A stretch of 64,000 bases of DNA, from NCBI GenBank assembly GCA_000585075.1, contig JEMY01000013.1, positions 62,001 through 126,000 of the forward strand. The letters are read 5' to 3'. This DNA is from Candidatus Accumulibacter regalis (GTDB taxonomy: Bacteria > Pseudomonadota > Gammaproteobacteria > Burkholderiales > Rhodocyclaceae). The position numbers were made by a program, and so were the translations under genes. Positions 18,420-26,429 of the stretch are shown piece by piece. The first letter of the stretch is position 1. Every line of letters starts with the position of its first letter. The notes below the pieces were generated by a model. That model worked only from the letters and a program-made list of their open reading frames with translations, searched no databases and was not told where the DNA came from.

Positions 18420-18568
18420 GCAAGGGGGCCCGCGGCCGGAGTGACAGCGATGTGCGCGACTGAAGACTGGACGGCGCCGATGAAGCGTCCACCGAGTCCG
18501 CGCTGCCTGCTCTCGTAATAGACAGCGCCCTCACGCAACTCCGCCAGCGCGTCCCGGTGATACTCGAC
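18420..18568 (-). pseudogene. Remnant of a ParE/RelE-family toxin gene
   Basis: Minus-strand translation gives VEYHRDALAELREGAVYYES followed by RQRGLGGRFIGAVQSSVAHI and AVTP, which matches the N-terminal half of ParE/RelE-type toxins found next to addiction-module antitoxins. No start codon lies in this frame before VEYH, and the C-terminal half is missing: the frame runs into unrelated sequence and then antisense to the HEPN gene. The gene is dead. It sits just downstream of the antitoxin remnant, in the usual order. Confidence 0.7.
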
Positions 18569-18591
18569 TCCCGTCGAGCGCTGGCATTGCT

Positions 18592-18768
18592 CACCCTGGA
18601 AAGCACTTCGTCGGCAGCAAGCGAATTTATGTCACCAGCACGAACGTCATCGAAGCGGCGGCGCGCCTCACGTAACCAGAGTGGGCTTATCTCGGCGGCA
18701 TCCAGGCTTTCCACGACGCAATCAGCCAAGCTTGCCCGCGCTTCGTTGGCCATTTCTTCTGGCGACAA
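18592..18768 (-). pseudogene. Remnant of an addiction-module component antitoxin gene
   Basis: The minus-strand frame reads LSPEEMANEARASLADCVVE followed by SLDAAEISPLWLREARRRFD and a short stretch to AADEVLSRV. This is the typical pattern of the putative addiction-module component family (PF09720-type): LSPEER, ADRLLESLD, W-x-E-E-xxRR and E-EV-xxRL. The proper N-terminus and its stop are lost; the frame runs on into the toxin remnant out of register. Together with the toxin piece this is a decayed type II toxin-antitoxin module. Confidence 0.65.
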
Positions 18769-18864
18769 GTGCACGCGAGAAACCCTTGTCGCCGCTGAAA
18801 TTCCACCGGTTCTCGCGCCGCTGCCCCGGTCGCAAAGAACCGGGCAACCACCGCCCACACACCG

Positions 18865-18988
18865 TCATTGCGAGGAGGCGCAGCCGACGCGGCAATCCAG
18901 TTCCATCCTCTCACCTTTTTCCGCCGCATTGGCAACGCAAAAAGCCAAACCTCTGGATTGCCGCGTCGGCTGCGCCTCCTCGCAATGA
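18865..18988. repeat. MITE-like element with perfect 36-bp inverted repeats
   Basis: Bases 18865-18900 and 18953-18988 are exact reverse complements over 36 bp (arm begins TCATTGCGAGGAGGCGCAGC), separated by a 52-bp loop that has its own CTTTTT/AAAAAG ends. CATTGCGAG...GCAATCC palindromes are widespread non-autonomous repeats in bacteria. The transcript would form a very long hairpin. No transposase is inside. The surrounding 18.4-19.2 kb holds no intact gene. Confidence 0.92.
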
Positions 18989-19176
18989 CCCGCGGGCTGG
19001 TGTGGCGCCGCCTTCCCGGCGAGACATTCGGCCAAGCCGAAAACGGCGCGACACCCTGCGCTCGCTTGACTTCATCGCTTCCCGACGGCGTGCGACACTA
19101 CACTGCTCCCCAGCGATTGAAGGCCGGACCTGGATATGCTCCAATCAAGTCGTTTTCCGATGGCATTTTTCGTCAA

Positions 19177-19932
19177 ATGGTGATGACCTCCCCGCCGTTC
19201 GCGCCGCGATGTCTGTGCCTGGGTATCGAAACCGCTTTCGATGACCTTCTCTCCATTCACAAACTGGCCGGCTGGCGAGCGGACACCAACGAAGGCGTTT
19301 CCCTGGCCGGGCAGCAGATCGCCGCCGCTGCCGACCGCCTCGACGAACTCACCGAGGGCGCGGCCTTCGTCCTCGGACACAATGTCGTGCGCCATGACCT
19401 CCCGGCACTCGCCAGGGTCTATCCACAGCTGAAACTGAACAAGCTGCCAGCCGTCGATACGCTGGAACTTTCCCCGCTCGCTTTCCCCGCCAACCCGTAC
19501 CACAGCCTGGTCAAGGACTACAAGCTCGTCCGTGACGCACGCAACGACCCGCTCAAGGACGCGCAGCTGGCGCTGAAGCTCTGGCAGGACCAGTACGCGG
19601 CCTTTGCCGCACTTGCTGTCTCGTCTCCCGACGAGATCGCCTGCCACCATTTCTTCCTCGCGCGTGACACCAGGGGAGGCGTCGGCAGCTTCTTCGCCAA
19701 GCTCCGGGCGGCGATGCCGCCGAAGCCTGGCGAGGTCCGTGAGGCCGTCGGCCGCCTCGCGGCGGGCAAGGTTTGTCCCGCTCATCTTGCCGAGATCCTC
19801 GACCAGGCGCTCGTCGATCCAGGCGTCGGGCGGGCATTCTCCTACGTGCTCGCCTGGCTGCGCGTCAGTGGCGGCAACTCCGTCCTGCCCCCTGGGTACG
19901 CCTGCAATACCCGGCAACGACCGAGCAGATAG
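19177..19932 (+). CDS. DEDD exonuclease-like N-terminal part of a frameshifted giant helicase gene
   Basis: This frame encodes the front domain of the protein continued at 19888. It resembles a DnaQ-type DEDD exonuclease: LCLGIETAF (motif I), LTEGAAFVLGHNVVRHDLPA (motif II) and RNDPLKDAQLALKLWQDQ (motif III). Motif I normally reads DxE; here the first Asp is Gly (GGT, one transition from GAT). The frame is lost in a run of five C at 19888-19892: with six C the protein would read SVLPPWVRLQYPATTE straight into the helicase frame. A single-base deletion or a sequencing error is the simplest cause. Start at ATG 19177 or 19183 is uncertain; no ribosome-binding site is clear. Confidence 0.62.
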   Translation: MVMTSPPFAPRCLCLGIETAFDDLLSIHKLAGWRADTNEGVSLAGQQIAAAADRLDELTEGAAFVLGHNVVRHDLPALARVYPQLKLNKLPAVDTLELSPLAFPANPYHSLVKDYKLVRDARNDPLKDAQLALKLWQDQYAAFAALAVSSPDEIACHHFFLARDTRGGVGSFFAKLRAAMPPKPGEVREAVGRLAAGKVCPAHLAEILDQALVDPGVGRAFSYVLAWLRVSGGNSVLPPGYACNTRQRPSR

Positions 19933-22900
19933 AGAAGTTGCGCGAGACACGCTGCGCCGACCCGGCCTGCCCGTACTGCGCCGTCTATCTGGACCCCGGC
20001 AGGGAACTGGAACGCTACTTCGCCTTTTCCGCCTTTCGCCCGGAGCCCGCGAACGCCGCGGGAGGCTCGCTGCAGGAGGACCTCGTCCGCGCCGGGTACG
20101 GCGAAGAAAGCCTCCTCGCCATCCTGCCTACCGGCGGCGGCAAGTCGATCTGCTATCAGCTGCCGGCATTGTCGCGGCACTGGCGTAACGGCGCTCTCAC
20201 GGTGATCGTCTCGCCGCTGCAGTCGCTGATGAAGGACCAGGTCGACAACCTGATCAAGGTGGGGATCTACAGCGCAGCGACCCTCAACGGACTGCTGACC
20301 ATGCCGGAACGACGCGACGTTCTGGAGAAGATCCGCCTCGGTGATGCCGGAATCCTCCTCGTGTCCCCGGAACAGTTCAGAAACCGGGCCTTTGTCGAAG
20401 CCATCCGGCAGCGACAGATAGGCGCCTGGGTATTCGACGAGGCCCACTGCCTCTCCAAGTGGGGCAACGACTTCCGCCCGGACTACCTGTACGTCTCGCG
20501 CTTCATTCGCGAGCGCCACGCGCGCAGGCCGGACGACCGCGCGCCGGTCAGTTGTTACACGGCAACCGCGAAACGCGAGGTCATCGAGGATATCCGCAGC
20601 CACTTTCTGGATTCGCTTGGCGTCGAGCTGCGAATCTTTGACGGCGGGCACGAACGGCAGAACCTGCAGTACGAGGTGATGGCGGTGACCAAGCCGGAAA
20701 AACAGCCTCTGATCCATCGGCTTCTCGAGAAGGAGTTCGGCGACGCCGCCAATGCTGACCGCCACGGCGGCGCCGTCGTCTTCACGGGCCGTCGCAAGGG
20801 CGCAGAAGAGATATCCGGTTTTCTGCGCGACATGGGCTGGGCCTGCGCGCACTTCCACGCCGGCCTCGACCCAGGCATCAAGAAGGACGTGCAACAGGCG
20901 TTCATCGAAGGCGAGCTCAGGGTCATCGTCGCCACCAACGCTTTCGGGATGGGGGTCGACAAGCCCGACCTGCGCATCGTCATCCACGCCGACATTCCAG
21001 GCTCGCTTGAAAACTACCTCCAGGAGGCGGGCCGCGCAGGGCGTGATCGGCAGGACGCGCGCTGCGTGCTGCTCTACGACGAGGAGGACGTCGAGTCCCA
21101 GTTCAACCTGTCGTCCCGCTCCCGCCTCTCGCGCAGTGACATCGCCGCCATTCTGCGCACGCTTCGCCGCTACGCCGGAAAAACGAAGAGCAGCGAGATC
21201 GTCGTCACGCCCGGTGAAATCCTCGCTGACGACGATCTGGAAAGCAGCATTGACGCCGACAATCCGGACGCCGACACCAAGGTCAGAACGGCCATTTCCT
21301 GGCTGGAACGCGCGCGATTTCTGGAGCGCAACGAGAATCACACGCGCGTCTTTCCCGGCAGCCTCAAGGTGCCGACAGTCGAGGCGGCCGCGCAGCGTCT
21401 GGACAAGGCGAACCTCTCCAATGACATGCGACGCAAGTACCTCGGTCTGGTGTCGCTGTTGATCAATGCACGCGACGACGAAGGCGTCAGCACCGACGAA
21501 CTGATGGCCGCGCTGGGCGAGTCCAGCGACAACATCATCCGCATGCTTCATCAACTCGAGCAGATGGGCGTTCTCAGCAACGACCTGGCGCTGACGGTTC
21601 TGCTGCGCAAGGGCGTCAGGGACGCCAGCAGTGATCGGCTTGCCCGCGTGGCGGAAATGGAAAAGGCGGTGCTGGCGCTGCTCCCCGAACTGGCGCCCGA
21701 CGCCGACAGCGGCGAGTGGCAGGACGGCAATCTGCGGGGGCTGTGCCAGGATCTCAAGCTGCGCAGTGGCGTCGACTTCATCCCCGAGCAGCTGATGAAA
21801 CTGTTGCACTCGCTGGCGCGGCCTTTTGGCGATGGCGAAAAGGGTCGGCGGGCGTCCTTTGACGTCAGGTTGCTGCGCCGCGAAATCCTCAAGGTTCGCC
21901 TGCGGCGCAGCTGGTCCAACATCCGCGGGATCAGCGACAGGCGCCGGGCGGTGGCTGGCGTTCTGTTGCAGACGCTGCTCGGCAAGCTCGACGACAAGCT
22001 GCGCGGCGTCGACCTGCGCGTGCAATGCACGCTCGGCGATCTGGCCGGGGCGCTGCGCTCCGATCTTGAAATCGGGCCACAGCTGAAGGACGAGTTGACC
22101 GCCATCGACGCCGGCCTGCTCTACCTGCACGACAACGGCGTCCTGATCCTCGATCGCGGCAAGACGGTCTTCCGCTCGGCAATGACGATCCGCATCAACC
22201 CGGAAGAAAAGTCGCGTGGCTTCACCAACGCGGATTTCGAGCCGCTCAAGGAACACTACAGCGAGAAGAACTTCCAGATTCACGTCATCCACGAATACGC
22301 GAAGCTGGGCCTGAACAAGCTGTCTGCCGCATTGAGCTTCGTTCTCGCCTATTTTTCCCTGCCCAAGCTCGACTTCATTCGCCGCTACTTTGCCGGCCGC
22401 AAGGAAATTCTGGAGCGGGCAACGACGGAAGAGTCGTATCGGCGCATCGTCGAAAGCCTGCGACACCCCCTGCAACAGCGCATCGTTGCCGAAAAACCGG
22501 ACGCCAACCGCCTGATCCTTGCCGGTCCCGGGTCGGGCAAGACACGCGTCATCGTGCATCGCGTGGCGTACCTGGCCCGTGTTCTGCGCGAACCCGCGTC
22601 GAGCATCATCGTCCTGGCGTTCAACCGCGGCGCGGCGTGGGAGATCCGTCACCGCCTGCGCAGTCTCATCGGCGCCGAAGCGGGCGCGGTGACCGTGCTC
22701 ACCTACCATGCCCTGGCACTTCGCCTGACCGGCACGAGTCTTGCCGCCCTGGCCGAGAACAGCGGAGAAGAACCCGCACGGCAAGGTCTCGACCAGATCC
22801 TCGACGAGGCCGTCGCCCTGCTGCAGGGGAAAACCGCTCCGGGCGGAGTCGATGGCGAAGGCGACGAACTGCGCGAGCGCCTGCTCGCCGGCTATCGCTA

Positions 22901-24395
22901 CATCCTGGTCGACGAGTACCAGGACATCGACCAGCGCCAGTACGAGCTGATCAGCGCCCTCGCCGGCCGCCAGACCCAGGACAGGGATGCCCGCCTGACC
23001 GTCCTCGCCGTCGGCGACGACGACCAGAACATCTATACCTTCCGGGGCACCAGCAACACCTTCATCCATCGCTTCCAGCTGGACTACCAGGCGACGGTCG
23101 AGTATCTGGTCGAAAACTATCGCTCCAGCGCCCATATCGTCGCCGCCGCCAATACGCTCATCGCGCCGCATCGCGAGCGGATGAAGATCAGCCACCCGAT
23201 TCGCATCAACCATTCGCGCAAGGACGACCCGCCGGGAGGACGCTGGCAGCAACTCGACCCCGCAGCCCAGGGCCGCGTACAGGCGCTTCGTGTCCCCAGG
23301 GATGCGATCGGCCAGGCCGTCGTCGTGATGGCCGAGCTCGCGCGGCTGAAAGCGCTCGACCCGACCGGCGACTGGTCCGATTTCGCCGTGCTGGCGAGAA
23401 ACCGGGCGACCCTCGACCCCGTCCGCGCCTGGTGTCACCAGAACGACGTCGCCTTCCGCATGTCCGAGCGCGACAGCTCCGGACCGAAATTCCACCAGAC
23501 GCGCGAGGCCTGCCGTCTTCTCGACCTGTTGCGCAACAAGCCTAAGCGGCGATGCAAGGCGGCCACCCTGGCGCGCTGGTTCGAGGCTCGTTTCTCGGAT
23601 GCGCAGCACGCCAACCCCTGGCTGGTGTTGCTCGCCCAGTTCATTGACGAGCTGAACTGCGTGTGGGGCGATCTGTCTCTGCCCAGCGGCACCATCGTCG
23701 ACGAGCTCTACGAGTTCGCCACCGACGCGGCGAGGTCCGAGCAGGGCCGCCTGACACTATCGACGGTGCACTCGGCCAAGGGGCGCGAGTTCCGCCATGT
23801 CGTGATCCTCGACAACGGCGACTGGCAGGATGCGTCCGACGACGAACGCCGTCTCTACTACGTCGGCATGACCCGCGCAAGGGAACTGCTCCTGCTGTGC
23901 GAATCCATGGGTGCGACGAACCCGTTCCCCCCACGCCTGTCGCACCCCGGCATCACCCGGGTTCCCCTGCCCCAGGGCATCGAACGCCCGGAAGCCCTTG
24001 CCTGGCGCTACGTTTCGCTCGGGCTGGCGGACGTCGACCTCAGCTTTGCCGGGCGACAGCCTCCAGGCCATGCGATCCACCGAGCGCTGGAACGGCTCGA
24101 TCACGATTCGGCGCTGCGAGTCGTTCAAACGGGCAAGCGAATCGAACTTTGCGCCGCCGAGGACGGACAGCCAGTGGGCGCCATTGCAAAAAACTGCCGC
24201 CTTCCCGCTGGTCAGATAATAGCCATCAAGGTCGACACCCTCGCCCGGCGATTCAGGAAGCAGTCGAATCCGGATTTTGCCCACCAGCTCAAGGTCGACG
24301 CCTGGTGGGTGCCGCTCGCCACCGTGACGATTGCGCCGAATGGGGAGATTCAGAGCGGTCAAATCCGTAGACCATGGAACTCGAACGCCCAGTAA
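19773..24395 (+). CDS. RecQ-like plus UvrD-like double helicase (main part, frameshifted at 5' end)
   Basis: Homology begins about 19888, after the frameshift; the upstream part of this open frame is not the natural N-terminus. First comes a Cys cluster (CADPACPYC). The SF2 RecQ core follows: Walker A LPTGGGKSICYQLPAL, DEAH box FDEAHCLSKWGNDFRPDYL, and motif VI QEAGRAGRDRQDARCVLLY. A helical/winged linker follows. A complete SF1 UvrD/Rep core comes next: LAGPGSGKTRVIVHR, VTVLTYHALALRLTG, ILVDEYQDIDQRQYELI, GDDDQNIYTFRGTS, LVENYRSSAHIVAAANTLI, TVHSAKGREFRHVVIL and RLYYVGMTRARELLLL. Both ATPase sites look intact. With the exonuclease domain upstream the ancestral protein would be about 1,740 residues. 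Its position in an island with toxin-antitoxin and SirTM genes suggests a DNA-targeting or defence role (inference). Confidence 0.85.
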   Translation: MSRSSCRDPRPGARRSRRRAGILLRARLAARQWRQLRPAPWVRLQYPATTEQIEKLRETRCADPACPYCAVYLDPGRELERYFAFSAFRPEPANAAGGSLQEDLVRAGYGEESLLAILPTGGGKSICYQLPALSRHWRNGALTVIVSPLQSLMKDQVDNLIKVGIYSAATLNGLLTMPERRDVLEKIRLGDAGILLVSPEQFRNRAFVEAIRQRQIGAWVFDEAHCLSKWGNDFRPDYLYVSRFIRERHARRPDDRAPVSCYTATAKREVIEDIRSHFLDSLGVELRIFDGGHERQNLQYEVMAVTKPEKQPLIHRLLEKEFGDAANADRHGGAVVFTGRRKGAEEISGFLRDMGWACAHFHAGLDPGIKKDVQQAFIEGELRVIVATNAFGMGVDKPDLRIVIHADIPGSLENYLQEAGRAGRDRQDARCVLLYDEEDVESQFNLSSRSRLSRSDIAAILRTLRRYAGKTKSSEIVVTPGEILADDDLESSIDADNPDADTKVRTAISWLERARFLERNENHTRVFPGSLKVPTVEAAAQRLDKANLSNDMRRKYLGLVSLLINARDDEGVSTDELMAALGESSDNIIRMLHQLEQMGVLSNDLALTVLLRKGVRDASSDRLARVAEMEKAVLALLPELAPDADSGEWQDGNLRGLCQDLKLRSGVDFIPEQLMKLLHSLARPFGDGEKGRRASFDVRLLRREILKVRLRRSWSNIRGISDRRRAVAGVLLQTLLGKLDDKLRGVDLRVQCTLGDLAGALRSDLEIGPQLKDELTAIDAGLLYLHDNGVLILDRGKTVFRSAMTIRINPEEKSRGFTNADFEPLKEHYSEKNFQIHVIHEYAKLGLNKLSAALSFVLAYFSLPKLDFIRRYFAGRKEILERATTEESYRRIVESLRHPLQQRIVAEKPDANRLILAGPGSGKTRVIVHRVAYLARVLREPASSIIVLAFNRGAAWEIRHRLRSLIGAEAGAVTVLTYHALALRLTGTSLAALAENSGEEPARQGLDQILDEAVALLQGKTAPGGVDGEGDELRERLLAGYRYILVDEYQDIDQRQYELISALAGRQTQDRDARLTVLAVGDDDQNIYTFRGTSNTFIHRFQLDYQATVEYLVENYRSSAHIVAAANTLIAPHRERMKISHPIRINHSRKDDPPGGRWQQLDPAAQGRVQALRVPRDAIGQAVVVMAELARLKALDPTGDWSDFAVLARNRATLDPVRAWCHQNDVAFRMSERDSSGPKFHQTREACRLLDLLRNKPKRRCKAATLARWFEARFSDAQHANPWLVLLAQFIDELNCVWGDLSLPSGTIVDELYEFATDAARSEQGRLTLSTVHSAKGREFRHVVILDNGDWQDASDDERRLYYVGMTRARELLLLCESMGATNPFPPRLSHPGITRVPLPQGIERPEALAWRYVSLGLADVDLSFAGRQPPGHAIHRALERLDHDSALRVVQTGKRIELCAAEDGQPVGAIAKNCRLPAGQIIAIKVDTLARRFRKQSNPDFAHQLKVDAWWVPLATVTIAPNGEIQSGQIRRPWNSNAQ

Positions 24396-24434
24396 CGAAA
24401 AGCCAATCCTTGGGCAGATTTTATGCGCTTTCTT

Positions 24435-25286
24435 TCAGGTTCCCCCTTGCGAGGTCTGCTCGATGAATTCAGAAATATCACCTTTAATGCAGATGCTTTT
24501 GTGAGCAATCTGTCGGGGCACGTCGGCATGCTCCATGTTAACGCGAATCAGCGCTGAATTCGCAAACGAGTCGGTGATCCTTTCCATTGGCAGGCGAATA
24601 ACTGCGGGTGTGTTGTACCCTGAACCAAGGTCCAACAGCAGCAGCTTCTTGCCGTTCATGTCCTCCAGCCAACGGAGCAGTCGTTCACGCTGCGGAGCGA
24701 AATGGCCATCCACCATCGACCCGTCAACGCGAACGTTCGGAAACATGGTTCCTCCGCAATTCGGGCACACCGGAACGGCCGCTTCATCAACAATAATCTG
24801 CTCAACCGGATCCAGCGCATTGTTCAGCCGATCAAAGAACGGCTTCATGTCCCAGGCCTGCTGGCAGCAGGGAATCGTACACTGAATTTTTCCATAACTG
24901 CCCTGCGGTGAATAAATGCGCTGCGTATCAAATCCGTTCTTGTGAAACAGCTCGTCAACGTTGGAAGTCATGACGAAGCAGTTTCTGTCGCCAATTAAAC
25001 TGCGCAGCTTTTGGTATAGAGGATTCGTTGATTGGCTGTAGTAGACATAGTTCAGCTGTGTCGCCCAGTAACCCCACATTTCCAACGGCGTCCAATTCCG
25101 GTAGCCGACAAGATCATACTGCCTCAAAAAACCGCGCCTTTTCCAGGCGGGAAAGACTCGGGCGAACGCTTCGCGGTCGGAATAGTTCAGGCCCGCGGCG
25201 GCAGTAAGCCCTGCGCCCGCACCAATCAAAATCCCGTCGCTTTCTTTTATCAGAACGCAGGTGTCTTTTATATTCTCATTAATCAT
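24435..25286 (-). CDS. SirTM-class (class M) sirtuin, putative protein ADP-ribosyltransferase
   Basis: A 283-residue Sir2-fold protein. GILIGAGAGLTAAAGLNYS is the NAD-binding GAGxS-like loop in the SirTM form. TSNVDELFHKNGF carries the conserved Asn, and YSPQGSYGKIQC carries Gln in place of the deacetylase catalytic His. Zinc ligands are CTIPC and CPNC. This pattern matches SirTM enzymes of Staphylococcus and Streptococcus, which ADP-ribosylate a lipoylated GcvH-like carrier and lack strong deacetylase activity. Its ATG overlaps the macrodomain stop (ATGA). The usual partners (lipoate ligase LplA2, GcvH-L) are absent nearby. Base composition is lower in G+C than the surroundings, suggesting transfer, probably from Firmicutes. 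Confidence 0.88.
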   Translation of the reverse strand: MINENIKDTCVLIKESDGILIGAGAGLTAAAGLNYSDREAFARVFPAWKRRGFLRQYDLVGYRNWTPLEMWGYWATQLNYVYYSQSTNPLYQKLRSLIGDRNCFVMTSNVDELFHKNGFDTQRIYSPQGSYGKIQCTIPCCQQAWDMKPFFDRLNNALDPVEQIIVDEAAVPVCPNCGGTMFPNVRVDGSMVDGHFAPQRERLLRWLEDMNGKKLLLLDLGSGYNTPAVIRLPMERITDSFANSALIRVNMEHADVPRQIAHKSICIKGDISEFIEQTSQGGT

Positions 25287-26164
25287 AATACTTCCATCAG
25301 CTTTTTATAAAGAGCGCAATCCTTATCGGTGAAAACGTTGAAAACGACGTGGTCCAGATCGGCCGCATGTTGCTGCAACCAGGAAATAACCGTTGAAAAC
25401 GCCGCCTCGGCCGCTTCGGCCTGTGGATAACCAAAAACACCGGTGGAAACACAGCAGAATGCCACGCTTCTAATCTGCGGCATTGCTGCGCTCAGCTCCA
25501 GGCAATTGGTATAGACCTCCCGCAACTGCCGTTCGCTCTCCTCATCCAAGCTATCACTGACAATGGGCCCGACCGTGTGCAGGACAAATTTGGACGGGAG
25601 ATTGTAGGCTCTGGTAATTTTGGCCTGTCCCGTCGGTTCAGGAAATCCTTGCCTGCGCATGATGGCATCGCAGTCATCCCTGAGTTGAACGCCTGCGGCA
25701 GTATGTATGGCATTATCGATGCACTTGTGCAGCGGCTGAAAGCACCCGAGCATTTGATTATTTGCCGCATTGACAATTGAATCAATTCTAAGCTTGGTGA
25801 TATCGCCTTGAAAAATGGAAACACGAGTGGAGCCTACGCGCTTAGCGTTCCGGACAAGGTCATTCACGTCAACGATCTTCTTTTCGGTCAGCTCAGTCTG
25901 CAGCAGCCGATTGAGGGCCTCGATTTCGGTTTCCTTCAGAAAGCCGGGTTGAAGAATGTTGAGGGCGGCGTGGAGCAACCTCCTTCGATCCTCATAACCA
26001 ATCGCCGCGGGGGCTCGGAGCCGCGAGAGCGGATCCTTAACGGCAGACAACAAGACATCGAGTGCCGAACACTTTTCAGCCTCGCTGTCAAACGGCAGTG
26101 CCGCTTTATATTCCTCAAACAGAGAAAGATCATCCGCATAATCGGTGTGAAGGAGCAGTTTCAT
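25283..26164 (-). CDS. Zinc-type macrodomain protein-ADP-ribose hydrolase (SirTM partner)
   Basis: 293 residues. The N-terminal 110 residues are helical. The macrodomain follows: VSIFQGDITKLRIDSIVNAA (ADP-ribose pocket), NNQMLGCFQPLHKCIDNAIH, TGQAKITRAYNLPSKFVLHT, and CCVSTGVFGYPQAEAAEAAF (diphosphate loop). The C-x4-H-x-C cluster in GCFQPLHKC is typical of the zinc-containing macrodomains found with SirTM; these remove the ADP-ribose that SirTM adds. AAGGAG about 10 bp before the ATG at 26164 is a good ribosome-binding site. This is the first gene of a two-gene operon with the sirtuin. G+C is lower than flanking core genes. Confidence 0.9.
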   Translation of the reverse strand: MKLLLHTDYADDLSLFEEYKAALPFDSEAEKCSALDVLLSAVKDPLSRLRAPAAIGYEDRRRLLHAALNILQPGFLKETEIEALNRLLQTELTEKKIVDVNDLVRNAKRVGSTRVSIFQGDITKLRIDSIVNAANNQMLGCFQPLHKCIDNAIHTAAGVQLRDDCDAIMRRQGFPEPTGQAKITRAYNLPSKFVLHTVGPIVSDSLDEESERQLREVYTNCLELSAAMPQIRSVAFCCVSTGVFGYPQAEAAEAAFSTVISWLQQHAADLDHVVFNVFTDKDCALYKKLMEVL

Positions 26165-26370
26165 ATTTATAGTTTCTCCTTGTTACTTTTTTCTTTACCG
26201 CCCCATGAATTGCTTCAACGGTGCCCCAGCTCTCGAATAGCTTACCGCTTTCACTCCGGAACAGGTGGCAGAGGGCAAGGCTGCGCTACCCGGAGGATGG
26301 GCGAGCCCGCCCGTTGGGCTTCAGAGCGACTGCCACGGATCTCATCACGTCGCCAATCATACCTGCCAAG

Positions 26371-26406
26371 AAAAAAGCCCCCGCCAGCTTGCCGGCGAGG
26401 GCTTTT
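26371..26406 (-). terminator. Bidirectional rho-independent terminator downstream of acnB
   Basis: A GC-rich hairpin (AGCCCCCGCC pairing imperfectly with GGCGAGGGCT) is flanked by an A-run at 26371-26376 and a T-run at 26403-26406, so it can end acnB transcription on the minus strand and also works in the plus direction. Confidence 0.8.
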
Positions 26407-26429
26407 TCCACTGTCGCTTACGGCGAAGG

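Noticed and set aside
17800-18858. 352-codon minus-strand frame through the HEPN/MNT region
   Set aside because: Only its 5' third resembles an addiction-module antitoxin; the rest is antisense to HEPN/MNT. Reported as a remnant instead.
19842-23609. Very long open frame on the minus strand opposite the helicase gene
   Set aside because: It is the antisense shadow of a high-GC gene; no domain is recognisable, and the plus strand carries intact helicase motifs.
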